This document shows positions 42,181-52,599 of a stretch of DNA of 64,000 nt, one piece after another (the first letter of the stretch is position 1; every line of letters starts with the position of its first letter). Location: contig OZ023217.1 of assembly GCA_963995525.1 (NCBI GenBank), forward strand, positions 9,112,792 to 9,176,791, written 5' to 3'. The translations under genes and the position numbers were made by a program. The notes beneath the pieces were generated by a model. That model saw only the letters and a list, made by a program, of their open reading frames with translations. It was not told where the DNA came from and did no database searches. This stretch comes from Escarpia spicata. Its lineage: Eukaryota; Annelida; Polychaeta; Sabellida; Siboglinidae.

Positions 42181-44229
42181 ACTTGTGGACAAAACCATAA
42201 GTATGTAATGGACAGGTTGGTTCAAACCTGGTAATGTCATTACCTAGTCCAAATAATGTTTGACTGCTTGTTCTATTTAATCAGACTTTGTATGGTGCCT
42301 GGAAATTCTGGGGAATTCACAGAATACAAAAAATGTGCGTTACAAAAGACTGACAATTCATGAGTTGCTCTTTACTGCTTATAACTAGTTATAATTTTAA
42401 AATTTACAAATGAACATTTTATAAATACTCTTTTCAATCTGTGATTTTATCTGGTTGACATTAGGCAACGTTAGCATACATTTTGCAATATTGACAGTTT
42501 GAAACCCAGAAGTTAACTTGTGATACAGCTGTACATTGTATTGTTAAACACTCCACCTATGTTGGATTGACTGTCTCGGCCAACGAGTCTCGAGAGTGAA
42601 CTGAACATTTACTGGGGAAAGGTCTCATTTTCTGGCGTCTTACTGAGCATGTCTGGTCAGATATCCCACTTTTCGCACCAAATGCAGAGTACACCAAGCA
42701 TGCCTACTAGACATTACAGCAGCGAGACCAGATTGAACACTGCACATATGATGTTTCAGAACAATCCTCCGATATATTTAATTCACTGGCAGAGAAAGTG
42801 ACAAATAAGGAAGTTCTCTTGATACCCCACTATTTACTCACCAATATTCTATACTAGTTTACAGCCTTACATCAACCGGACAACCCAAGGGCAGCAACTT
42901 TCCCCCTTACAATATTTCAATCATAAGCTCATTTCCACTGTCCATTAAATTTCTGCTGTCATTAATAACGGCACTGAATGCAGCAATTCATTTTCCGATA
43001 TATTGAATGTAATTTCACAGCAGCACCCCCGCTGAATGGCTGACCACACGATAAGTCCCCATAAAAAGTAAATAACTACTTTCGTGTTTTTTTAATTCAT
43101 CACCAGATGGTTTCCAATGGTCCAAGGATGCGAATGATCATAGAAAGAGGCGCTTGCTCATTGGCACCCAGGAGGAGATGAGTTGCAGCGACTCCAAGTT
43201 AGCGTATTAATATATACATCATCACCAAAAACAAGACCAGATATGTTGAAGAAACCAACATAAACTATAGATGAGATAATGTCATTAACATGTGAAAGAT
43301 ACAGAATATGAAACAGAACCCATACAAACAATGTACACAACTTAGTTTATTATAAAATGTATGGCAAACAGTGTGAAAATGTTTAATACTTTGCCATAGT
43401 ATCGATTCATACAAAACTTATGTCAAATACAAATTACATATGTACACAATGCAGTCAGGTGGTTATGGGGGGGGGGGGGGGGTTGGTGAAAGGTCTTCAT
43501 CCAGAGATAATGAATTGAGGATGGGAAAATATAATTCTATTTTAAAAGATGGATTTCAGACACCTTGATGTATGTTAAATCTAAACAATACACAATATAA
43601 TGCTGGTTTGAATAGAACATTTCTGATAAGTTTCTTTATCACGATGTCTGGATACCTTTTTCATGGATAACATTTCCAATTAATTCTTCAAACTGGTCTG
43701 AAACAAGTTTCTCAGACTATCAATACTGCGGAAACAAAACATTCATATTGCATCTAATTGAAACTGAATAACAGGAATTGAAAGGAGGTAGAATTTACTA
43801 AACTGGATTAAAACGAACCCTGTCAAGAACTGGGAGAATATTTTTAGCACCTGGAAAACGCCATAACTTTTAAATTGATACAGGTGAACTTTGGCCTACA
43901 TTCCTTGTCTGACTAGTGACCAGTAAGCGGGTGACTAGCTAGTAGGTGCATAGGTGTAGTAACTCGTGTTTGTAGACCAAAACATACACACATGGCCCAT
44001 CCATATCACTGGCTTCCAGCTCAATGTCCGAAATGTCTTGGTTGAGCTTCTAGCCGTATTTATCTGTCAACACAATTACCTCTCCATTATTGCCAGTGTT
44101 CAACGACCTGATTGTTGACAGATTGTCAACCAGTTGACAATGTCAGCTTCACGGACCGGGTGAAAAAATTGCATGCATCCATTAGGGTGATGCTAGACAC
44201 AGTCAACCAGCAATAGTTTACAGTCTCAC
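42181..44229. other. Intergenic, nothing coding seen
   Basis: AT-rich. A run of 15 G at 43468-43482 is the only striking feature. On the minus strand the downstream flank (3' untranslated region) of the laminin-G-like gene may lie here. The complement of TTTATT at 43348 would be an AATAAA for it. Confidence 0.4.
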
Positions 44230-44690
44230 TACTTTCGTTTAGACATGGTATCACTTCCATCGAGACATGATCTCATTTCCCATCAAGATACCACTTTCAT
44301 CTTGGCATGATCTCACTTCTGTCTACACATGGTTTGACTCATCATCTAACTTTTGTCTAGACACAAGCTCAATTTCATCTATACTTGATCTCACTTGTGT
44401 CTACAGTCTAGACATGATCTCACATGTATCCAAATATCTCACTTGTGTCCAGATGTAATCTCACCTGCATCTAGACAATACATCATTTCCGTCTAGATAT
44501 TTATTCACTGCCATCTAGACATAATCTCACTTTGATCTAACCATATATCATTTCCAGCTAGACATGGATTTTTTTCTGTTTCATTTCATATAATATGACT
44601 AATGTCCAGACATGATATCACTTTCGTCTAGTCTTGATTCAGTTTCGTCTAAAAACGATCTCAATTCCATCATGACATGATTTCGCTTAT
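44230..44690 (-). repeat. Degenerate ~22-bp minisatellite
   Basis: About 20 loose copies of a phrase like GTCTAGACATGATCTCACTT with many substitutions. It lies directly downstream of the stop codon of the minus-strand laminin-G-like gene, perhaps within its 3' untranslated region. Confidence 0.75.
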
Positions 44691-44776
44691 GCCTACACAA
44701 CCTCTTCTGCATAGACAGCATGGGCTTCAACATGACCTTCAATGTGACATGACCCTGACATGGGTCGTGTTTGTCA

Positions 44777-44884
44777 CTAGTCATGTTTGTGTCGTTTCCA
44801 GAACCTCTTGACTTCGTCGTGACCACTCCTGTCGACAACCATCATGCGTGAGCGTGGATTCTCCCACATCAGGACCCCCAAGTC
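44777..44884 (-). CDS. Last exon of a laminin-G-like protein gene
   Basis: On the minus strand the acceptor ttgttctgcag opens [20 protein letters not shown]+[15 protein letters not shown] followed by TAG. Phase 0, so it joins exactly to 45288-45409. The tail is short and basic, and is unlike any C-terminus I know. Confidence 0.65.
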   Translation of the reverse strand, partial: DLGVLMWENPRSRMMVVDRSGHDEVKRFWKRHKHD

Positions 44885-45287
44885 CTGCAGAACAACATAA
44901 ACACATCTTTATCTACATGTAACTATAATACAGCTAGCGTATATGTATGTATGTTAACGTTTCCAATACTTAATAATTTCATCAGTCATATAATAGATCT
45001 TTTTATCAGAAATTTTTCAGCAAGATGACAACAAAACTGTGCTTTTGTTTGAAATATCAACCAGTTCTTATTCTGTTAATAAGTTTCAAATCAAGTATCA
45101 ACCAGCCGAGATATATAATTTTAATCGGTTACATTTATGTTAATAAAACTAACAAAGCTGACAAAATAACACACTTTGTTTAACAAATAAACTGTCTGTA
45201 ACACTGGCCCCAAAACTTAAAGAAACAAGAACACTGTAGCAACTGGATGGCCGCAGTAATGAGGGGTGTCAGGGCGCCACGACATAC

Positions 45288-45409
45288 CCCGACAGCGTCA
45301 GTGGTGAGGTCCAGGGGTCCCTTGCCCTGGATATACAGGTTGCTGACACAACCCTCTAGCATCTTCTCGTGCTGACCAAATGTCATGCCATCCAGGTTAG
45401 GCACGCCTC
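45288..45409 (-). CDS. Penultimate exon: end of a laminin G domain
   Basis: Acceptor atgcttcag, donor gtatgt, phase 1 in and 0 out. Encodes GVPNLDGMTFGQHEKMLEGC+VSNLYIQGKGPLDLTTDAVG. F-x-GC(V/I)-x-N-L-x-(I)-x-G-x-x-PLDL is the signature of the last strands of laminin G (LNS) domains, which bind glycans or receptors in secreted and surface proteins (laminin alpha, agrin, perlecan, neurexin, EGFLAM). The closing cysteine usual for the fold is not in this exon or the next. Which family member it is cannot be told, since upstream exons (higher coordinates) were not found in the window. Confidence 0.65.
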
Positions 45410-45558
45410 CTGAAGCATAACCAAATCAAATCAAATTGATTGTAACTCATTACAATACATACAATACAAATCAAGTTAAGACAAATCCTATATAATAACA
45501 TAATGAGCACAACAAGTGAAGAACATTATACTATATTATATTCGCTACTTAACAACCA

Positions 45559-45893
45559 ATGTCAACCCTTTGGCAATACTGGCCGAACACGCTGCAATTA
45601 ACCTATCCAGCATGTGATATGTTGCCTAGCAAAACCTCCCGTCAAATCATCAGAAACCAGAGAAGGTGTGTGTGTGATAATTTAGATACATTTGCTGCAG
45701 TCTCTGATGATGATGTGCACAAGTTGGTTATGAAATCTAAGACAACCAGCTATGTTTTGGACCCCATGCCAACCAAACTGGTCAAATAGTATATTGATGC
45801 ATTGGTGCCATTCCTTACACACATCATCAATTGCTCCATTGCTGCTGGGGAATTCCCACATGAATGGAAGACTGCACTTGTAGACATACATGC
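45559..45893 (+). pseudogene. LINE reverse-transcriptase linker fragment, plus strand
   Basis: SDDDVHKLVMKSKTTSYVLD+PMPTKLVK, stop, then YIDALVPFLTHIINCSIAAG+EFPHEWKTALV. This is the region just before the RT core in CR1/L2-type LINEs. It is exactly the part absent from the minus-strand LINE at 46978-48406, and it lies in the opposite orientation. Confidence 0.8.
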
Positions 45894-46985
45894 CAACCTT
45901 CAGTGATCCACACCTGTAAGACTATGGGCAAAAATCCATAAGACAGCCATAAGCAAGCTGCAAGTGTAGCGACAGGACAATACAGCTGATATCTAATATA
46001 CCGGCATTAACAACAACACCTGTTCACACAACTCTCTTTATTGACCTTCACTTGTCAGACAGGTGCTCGAGCTTATCCTCATAGCACGCATGCTTTGCGT
46101 CGCGGAGCATCGCCGGCGACACCTTTAACTGATGACAGCAGCTGTCAAAGTTAAGAGAAAGGTCCGCCTCGACAGCGGTCCATGACGGGCGTCGTAGCTG
46201 CCGGCGCCAAGCACCGTTTCACGATCTGGGTTGTTTTCGTCCTCTTACACTTGAATCGCTTAGCGATCTCACTATCTGGGAACATTTGGCGGGCCAGGTC
46301 GGTAAAATGGTCTGCCAAAAGTGCGGGCAGGTTGTGCTCGGCCACAAAGAACGAAAACAATACCTTCGCTTTTGTGGTCGAGTCGGTGGAGTCCGTAGAC
46401 TTGGGCTTGAAAAAGCTGGTTACTTGCGAACACTGCAATTGTCGTTCGTGCGTCTTCGATTTAACGTGCGCGCGCACATCGTACACGCCGGAGGCGGCCA
46501 CTTTAATGTCTCGACAACAGACAGTACACCATGCGTAGTTGCTCCCTAACTTACTTTCACTAATGATGCCTTTAAACAAGCCATTCCAACTGGACTGATA
46601 CGTCCCGGCATACTGCTTCTGTTTTCGCTTCCTCGCCGGAATCTCCATCTTCTTCGAAATTTACATGCGGTACGAAATTTCGCTAGATGGGTTGCCGCGC
46701 ATGCTAAAAAGGTATCTGCACTGCAATCTGGGATATATTCTTCGCATCTCGCGAGACTTCGATTAGCGCACTGAACTCCACTAAAATGATCTGGACAAAT
46801 GGTCGTTTCTCGATTCAGGAAGGATAATTTAGTTTAATACGAGTCGTATAACCAAATAATAATAAAACAACTAAGTACATGAAAACGCGTTACCCGTAAG
46901 GAATTTGTCCTACGCCCGTAAGACCGTCAAATCTTAGAAAATCCGTAAGACTTACGGGTGATCCGTAAGAGTTGGCATGTATGAC
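45887..46985. mobile_element. Transposon insert with ATACATGCCAAC inverted ends
   Basis: Left end CATACATGCCAACCTTCAGT...GATCCACACCTGTAAGACTA. The right end in reverse complement reads CATACATGCCAACTCTTACG then GATCACCCGTAAGTCTTACG. The ends share about 13 bp and then loosely similar sequence with CGTAAG repeats. The interior carries a zinc-finger open frame on the minus strand. Flanks are LINE pieces of opposite orientation and no target duplication is seen, so the insertion point has been rearranged. Confidence 0.6.
46151..46648 (-). CDS. Zinc-finger protein fragment of a hAT-like transposon
   Basis: 165 codons from ATG: basic start MEIPARKRKQKQ, then SSWNGLFKGIISESKLG, a zinc-finger YAWCTVCCRDIKVAASGVYD+VRAHVKSKTHERQLQ (C-x2-C ... 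H-x5-H), and KVLFSFFVAEHNLPALLADHF. A single BED/C2H2-like finger followed by this FF-x-AEHNLP motif is the N-terminal layout of hAT-related transposases (KIAA1586-like group). The catalytic DDE part is missing and the frame ends in VMDRCRGGPFS. It could be an internal-deletion derivative that keeps a DNA-binding domain. Confidence 0.65.
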   Translation of the reverse strand: MEIPARKRKQKQYAGTYQSSWNGLFKGIISESKLGSNYAWCTVCCRDIKVAASGVYDVRAHVKSKTHERQLQCSQVTSFFKPKSTDSTDSTTKAKVLFSFFVAEHNLPALLADHFTDLARQMFPDSEIAKRFKCKRTKTTQIVKRCLAPAATTPVMDRCRGGPFS

Positions 46986-48406
46986 AATGGTGTCGAAAGC
47001 GGCGGTCAAGTCAAGCATAACCAACACAACAACACAGCCACGGTCTACTGCAGACAGACTGTCATTGTGAACTTTAAGCAGAGCCGTTTCAGTTGAGTGA
47101 TCTTGTCGATATGCCGATTGAAACTGGTCGTGCAAGTTGTTCTCTTGCATATGGACGTTCAGCTGTTTTGCTACAACGCGCTCGATTACTTTAGAAAGAA
47201 ATGTCAGTTTCGATACAGGTCTATAATTCTGCATTGATTCTGGATTTAGTCCAGCCTTCTTGATGGCGAGATGCAGCCAGTCTTGTATTTATCTAGAACA
47301 ACGGACGCGTGCGAATAAACTAAGCTGACCTGCATTATGATCGTATTGATCAACCAGTTCTTCTACGTTCAGCAAGTCAAGATCATCCGAACGGAACAGT
47401 GGAATGTCTTGTCGAAAAGAAACTACATTATTGTTGCGTAACTTGCAATATTTGATTTTCATCAAAACAGTGCGATGTTGAACAATGTCTATGTTGAAAC
47501 TCACCACAAAGTGGTCAGAAAGGCTCATGTCCGTAACGGTAACATTTCGAACAAGGTGTTCGTCCTTGCTGCGGGTCATGAGTACATCCAAAGTGTGTCC
47601 TTTCCTGTGGGTTGGCCCGCGAACATGCAACACCATCCCTGTGGCATTCACAGAATTGGTCAGTCGCCGTGCGTCAACATTTGCAGCGTTGTCAATATGA
47701 AAGTTCAAATCTTCCATGATAATCAGAGGTCCAGGTTTTATGGCATACTGGTCGATGAAACGGTCCCATTCTTAAAAAAAACACAGTTGTTGACAAGCCA
47801 TTTTTCACTGATGGCGGGGGTCGGTAAATAACAACGATTCTCGTGGATGACGCAGGTGTTCAAAGGATCGAAACGCATCGGCATCGGTAGCGGTATTTGT
47901 GTAAGACGATTTCGGCGTGTGCTTGATCCATATGGTACAATGTATGTAATCACATTGGCGTCGCTCGAAGGCTTCAACCACGTTTCGCATATCGTCATCA
48001 TATCGAGATGGTTTTCAAGTATATGATCCGCGATGGCGAGTATTTTGTTCCGACACGATTGTGCGTTAACGTAGCATACTCGTACGCCTTGATCGCGCTG
48101 TACCTGTTTATATAATGGTAAAGTTATGAAATTTGGTACATTTCGGCTTGGTTGTGGCAACGTCGGTACTCTTGCGTAGTGAATTATTGTCCCGATCTGT
48201 TTTGCGACTTTACGACCGCCACGGTGTTTACGTTTCGTAGTCGAACGCTTGGAGATGCACAGTTGGTGAAAGAGAAGATTCACACAGCAGGTCACCGGAG
48301 ATCTGATATACCTGGTCGCATGGGCGGCAGTTGACAACAAATGTGTCCTAGAATAACGCACCACTGATGTTGACACACACGCATGCTGAAGTGCGTCTTG
48401 CGACAC
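46978..48406 (-). pseudogene. LINE (CR1/L2 group) endonuclease and RT start, minus strand
   Basis: Minus strand: GVRVCYVNAQSCRNKILAIA and LDMMTICETWLKP (start of the endonuclease), a frame change near 47730, MEDLNFHIDN, then VTVTDMSLSDHFVVSF (SDH motif). After a break at 47285 it continues IKKAGLNPESMQNYRPVSKL, QSAYRQDHSTETALLKVHND and LDLTAAFDTI (first RT aspartate), where the transposon insert cuts it. The linker between endonuclease and RT is missing here but present inverted at 45559-45893. Confidence 0.85.
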
Positions 48407-48889
48407 TGAGTATCATCGGCGATTGCACAAAAGTTGTCCGTGGTCCGGTGTTATCCAAGAATAGACCAAAGCGTTCTGCTTGACAAGTTTGTAACCGGTT
48501 CTCAAGGCAAGCGTAGACGAATGTCGATTAAAAACAATAACAGTCCGGCACCAGTAATCATTTTCAAGTAAAATGTAAACGTCCGAAGTAATGTATGTAC
48601 CTCTATACACGCACCTGAGAAATATGAAAAACGTTCCTTGAATTGAAATACGTCAAACTTGTAACAATAAGACAGCTGTCGTGGGAGCTACTGCCAAGCA
48701 CAACACCTCAGCTCCATGTCATGCCATGAATATGTAAAAAATAAAATCGACACACACCTCAGAAGGGCGGGATACTTGTAAATAAAAAAGGGTTGAACTC
48801 TCGATAAGCCAAAAGGCTTCCTTGTCCACCTGCCATCTAGAGTTAATTATCTGCGTGGCAATCTTGTTAAATAAGCAGAAATTATGCTG
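48407..48889. other. No gene seen
   Basis: Likely 5' part of the LINE and flank; no frame with recognisable content. Confidence 0.35.
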
Positions 48890-49315
48890 ACGCGGCGGTG
48901 AACAATTTCAATAGCAACCCCCATCTTCTGATGTCACAGTTGAGCCAGGCAAGCAAGCGGAGAAACTGAAGAAAAGTTGAAATGAAGATACAGCGACATG
49001 GCGTAGCGGCAAAAAAAATCAACAGACCTCCCCCGCCCGTCTTCCCATTCCAGCAGTTGAGACGAGTTATAGGAGGCAGCGCAAGAGACAGCGAGAAGAC
49101 GGTGAAATTACGGCTGTGCAATGACGAAACATTTTCAACAGCACCCCCCCCCCTCCGCCCCATACTCCCCTTCACCCCCTCCCCAATCATCCGATGTCAC
49201 CAGTCGAGCAGAGACAGTGGAGAAGCTGAAGTTACGGCGGTGCAGCAGCAACACATTTTCTGCGACTACAGCATTTGGTTCGGCTCAGATCGAGAAACCC
49301 TCACCTGCACCTTAA
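48890..49315 (+). repeat. C-rich modular repeat block, three ~120-bp modules
   Basis: Each module has GATGTCAC(A/C)(A/G)(G/T)T(C/T)GAGC, then GCGGAGAA.CTGAA, TTACGGC(T/G)GTGCA, AACA(T/C)ATTTTC and a C-rich tract. The same modules, inverted, form 52090-52590. Confidence 0.65.
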
Positions 49316-49887
49316 GTTAAGCCTTAAGACTCACAAAAATGTATGATTACACCCCCGTGAGTTTCACAGAAACTCACTGAGGGTCACAACACACTTCCAA
49401 TTATACACCTACCAACCCAACCTCCTTCACTGCAACAGCAAGACGTCTCTGGATGCAGTTTTTTTTTGCGACAAATAGTGGCGCCACATCACGGGGCTTG
49501 GTTAATCAAGGCTAGAGGAAAATGCTGTAGTTCCAACAGATGACATTACTGCTACTAGCAGTCCACGGACAGCCGTCTCAGATTTGCTGAACTGGGATGA
49601 AACGTACTTAAGAAAGTTCATTCCAGCACGATACAGACGCCTACAAACAATCATAGTTATTGATGAGACGGTAGCTGTTTGAGTGTCAACACAGTGTGCT
49701 TGCGAGATCACTCAGAACAGCCTCAAGTAATCGTTTAGTTAGTTAATGGGTAGATGTAAACACCATCCCAATGAAAAACCATTGCACATAATATTTTATC
49801 ATACCTTTACAGACTTATGTTACGTATAAACATCGAATCAAACAGACATGCAAATAATATAGTAATTGTTGTAGATGTAGGCTCTCC

Positions 49888-50118
49888 ATGCATAATCTTT
49901 CCGCATCATCTTTGTCAAACACGTCCGTAGATGAAAACAAGGCTGGCCTGGCTCACTGTCTCATCCATTACATGATGGAGCACGGTAAGCACCTGCCCGA
50001 TGGATGTGAACTCGTCGTGGGTGGGGGATTTCACGACAACAAATGCGCAAAATCAACTGTTAGAGATGTTTTGCATTTAAATAAGGAAGCAGACACGCGC
50101 ATCATAGTACATGCATGA
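49888..50118 (+). pseudogene. EADTR-type transposon protein fragment
   Basis: HCLIHYMMEHGKHLPDGCEL+VVGGGFHDNKCAKS ... LHLNKEADTRIIVHA, TGA. Proteins with a G-G-x-x-x-D ... HEEADTR-x-(L/I)-x-HA block followed by R-(V/I)-V-V-x-(S/T)-x-DTDV-x-VLLL are abundant in molluscs, cnidarians and other invertebrates and are linked to transposable elements. I infer a nuclease-like (PIN/RNase H-like) role only weakly. The second half of the motif (RTVVVYTDTRVFLVLLLF) follows at once, but in another frame and as a tandem array. Confidence 0.6.
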
Positions 50119-50904
50119 GACAGTGACAAGCCCGTTCAAGAGGACAGTGGTCGTGTACATAGACACACGTGTCTTCCTCGTGTTGCTTCTCTTTATGGCC
50201 TCATATTACATGCATGTGACAGTGACAAGCACGTTCAAGAGGACAGTGGTCGTGTACACAGACACACGTGTCTTCCTCGTGTTGCTTCTCTTTATGGCCT
50301 CATATTACATGCATGTGACAGTGACAAGCACGTTCAAGAGGACAGTGGTCGTGTACACAGAGACACGTGTCTTCCTAGTGTTGCTTCTCTTTATGGCCTC
50401 ATATTACATGCATGTGACAGTGACAAGCACGTTCAAGAGGACAGTGAACGTGTACACAGACACACGTGTCTCCCTCGTGTTGCTTCTCTTTATGGGCTCA
50501 TATTACATGCATGTGACAATGACAAGCACGTTCAACAGGACAGTGGTCGTGTACGTAGACACATGTGTCTTCCTCGTGCTGCTTCTCTTTATGGCCTCAT
50601 ATTACATGCATGTGACAGTGACAAGCACGTTCAACAGGACAGTGGTCGTGTACACAGACAATCGTGTCTTCCTCGTGTTGCTTCTCTTTATGGCCTCATA
50701 TTACATGCATGTGACAGTGACAAGCACGTTCGTGAGGACAGTGGTCGTGTACACAGACACACGTTTCTTCCTCATGTTGCTTCTCTTTATGGCCTCATAT
50801 TACATGCATGTGACAGTGACAAGCACGTTCAAGAGGACAGTGGTCGTGTACACAGACACACGTGTCTTCCTCATGTTGCTTCTCTTTATGGCCTCATATT
50901 ACAT
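50111..50904 (+). repeat. 99-bp coding-like tandem array, eight copies
   Basis: The unit is 33 codons long in one open frame: MHVTVTSTFKRTVVVYTDTR+VFLVLLLFMASYY. It contains the VVVY(T)DTxVxLVLLL strand of the EADTR protein. 99 is a multiple of 3, so the frame runs through all copies (50111-50968). Units differ at a few percent. Two more units lie at 51735-51932 beyond an inserted element. Confidence 0.92.
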
Positions 50905-50982
50905 CAGGGGCGTAGGCAGGATTTTGTATTGGAGCGGGCCATCTGGTATTCAAGCAAGCAATGAGTAGCGGTATATGACACA

Positions 50983-51022
<40 letters not shown>

Positions 51023-51071
51023 TGCACGCACACACACACACGTATGTATGTATATAATTATTATATGTGTG

Positions 51072-51118
<47 letters not shown>

Positions 51119-51726
51119 TTGCGTGTGTGTGATGAGTCGCTGGCGTTCAACCAATATTTCACACAAAATCCGTACCGCTCTGGCGTCGTCGAGTGAGCTT
51201 CACTAAAATGTCCCTGTCATGTGTAACGTTATCGCTTATTAAAATTAATTAATTCACAATACGAAGTTCTGACTACTCAGTGGAAAATCGACTACATAAA
51301 TTGCTTTGGCCGTTTTGGCAGGTTGCAACTTAATCTTAGTCTAGTAACTAATCATCTTGCCGGGCAACTATCATTTTGCATCCTTGTGTTGATATATTAA
51401 TAGGCATTAGCCATCAAACACATTGTGAATGATGACATATTCGTTGCCCTGTAACCTCTTGGACTGCAACCTGCTGGATGCTTATCGCCTACGGCAGAAG
51501 TAACGGGATTCCTCTACTTTTGGTAACTCAATCCCATTTGAATGATGACAAATGTCTTTGCCAAAGACGTGGAAGTCACACACAGGCACCCCTATAACCT
51601 CTGTACCTTGTCACTCTATAAATCAGGTAATCAGTTATATGTCTTCAGTCTCCTATGTCCTCCTAATTTTCCGGGATTGGGGGGGGGGCGGATGGCCCCC
51701 TTGGCCCCCCTCTGGCTACACCACTG
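50905..51726. mobile_element. hAT-like non-autonomous element inside the 99-bp array
   Basis: Ends CAGGGGCGTAGGCAGGATTT on the left and, in reverse complement, CAGTGGTGTAGCCAGAGGGG on the right. Flanking 8-mers TATTACAT (50897-50904) and TAGTACAT (51727-51734) agree at 7 of 8 positions. CAGNGG ends and an 8-bp duplication identify the hAT superfamily. The target lies in the array unit (CATATTACATGCATG), which resumes on the other side. No transposase inside. Confidence 0.85.
50976..51133. repeat. Inverted (CGCA)n...(TGCG)n microsatellite palindrome
   Basis: (ACGC)n with (CA)n, a short AT core TATGTATATAATTATTATAT, then (GT)n and (GCGT)n. The two arms of ~60 bp can pair, giving a long hairpin or cruciform. 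It sits in the hAT element. Confidence 0.92.
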
Positions 51727-51734
51727 TAGTACAT

Positions 51735-51945
51735 GCATGTGACAGTGACAAGCACGTTCAAGAGGACAGTGGTCGTGTACATAGACACACGCGTCTTCCT
51801 TATGTTGTTTCTCTTTATGGCCTCATATTACATGCATGTGACAGTGACAAGCACGTTGAAGAGGATAGTGGTCGTGTACATAGACACACGCGTCTTCTTC
51901 ATGTTGCTTCTCTTTATGGCTGGATTCAGTAATACCAACTATTGG
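51735..51945 (+). repeat. Last two units of the 99-bp array
   Basis: Continuation of the array after the hAT element: TVTSTFKRTVVVYIDTRVFL and TVTSTLKRIVVVYIDTRVFF, then MAGFSNTNYWVVLGNVVRDG. The latter may be the unamplified continuation of the EADTR-type protein. Confidence 0.85.
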
Positions 51946-52023
51946 GTTGTACTTGGTAATGTTGTAAGAGATGGCACTACTTTGAACACACAGAATTGCT
52001 CATCTGCAGGTGGTGTGGTGTTC

Positions 52024-52051
52024 TATATATATATATATATATATATATATC
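52024..52051. repeat. (TA)n microsatellite
   Basis: About 14 TA units. Confidence 0.95.
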
Positions 52052-52089
52052 AGTTTGGAGGTGAACACATATTGTGAACGCATTATGCT

Positions 52090-52590
52090 AAACCATTAAT
52101 GTAAGTAAAAAACAATCTGGAGCTTCAGCGCCATTCCGCTCCGCTAGGTCTCGACAGCGGAAGACGGGGGGGGGGGGGGGTTCTTGAAAATTATTATTCT
52201 GCATCGCGCCGCGGTAATTTAACCTTCTCCGCTGCCTCGGCTCTCGGCTGACATCGAAGACGAGGGGTGGCGGTGGGAAAATTTCTCGCGGGCCGCAGCG
52301 ACGTTCAACATTTTTGAAGCTCATCAGAAACCTCCAGTTGCACCTCATTGACAATCGCCACGAAAAAAAAACCCACATGCACGCTCAGATTTATTCGGGG
52401 GGGAGGCAGAACCATAATATGTCTGCCCTCAGCGATATTCCAGGGGCAGTTACCCCTTTGCACCCTGTTCCCACGCATATGACTCACCATAGAAACGAGC
52501 GCAGTGGCTCGCAGCAGCATCTTAATTGTATATTAGAGTGTGCACGTGTCTTTTACGACCAGCACGTGACTCCAAACTTGTCAATGTGAC
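52090..52590 (-). repeat. C-rich modular repeat block, inverted relative to 48890-49315
   Basis: The reverse complement gives GATGTCAGCCGAGAGCC, CAGCGGAGAAGGTTAAATTA+CCGCGGCGCGATGCAG, and AATTTTCAAGAACCCCC with a long C run and CGTCTTCCGCTGTCGAG. It closes the EADTR region as a mirror of the left block. Confidence 0.6.
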
Positions 52591-52599
52591 GATGATAAA

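Noticed and set aside
48982..49315. Pro-rich open frames in the C-rich modules
   Set aside because: They follow the repeated modules and change frame between them; no start context or splice support.
50894..51196. Frames of alternating Thr-His or Arg-Ala-Cys-Val (HARTHARTHTH, RACVRACVRACV)
   Set aside because: Translations of the (CGCA)n microsatellite.
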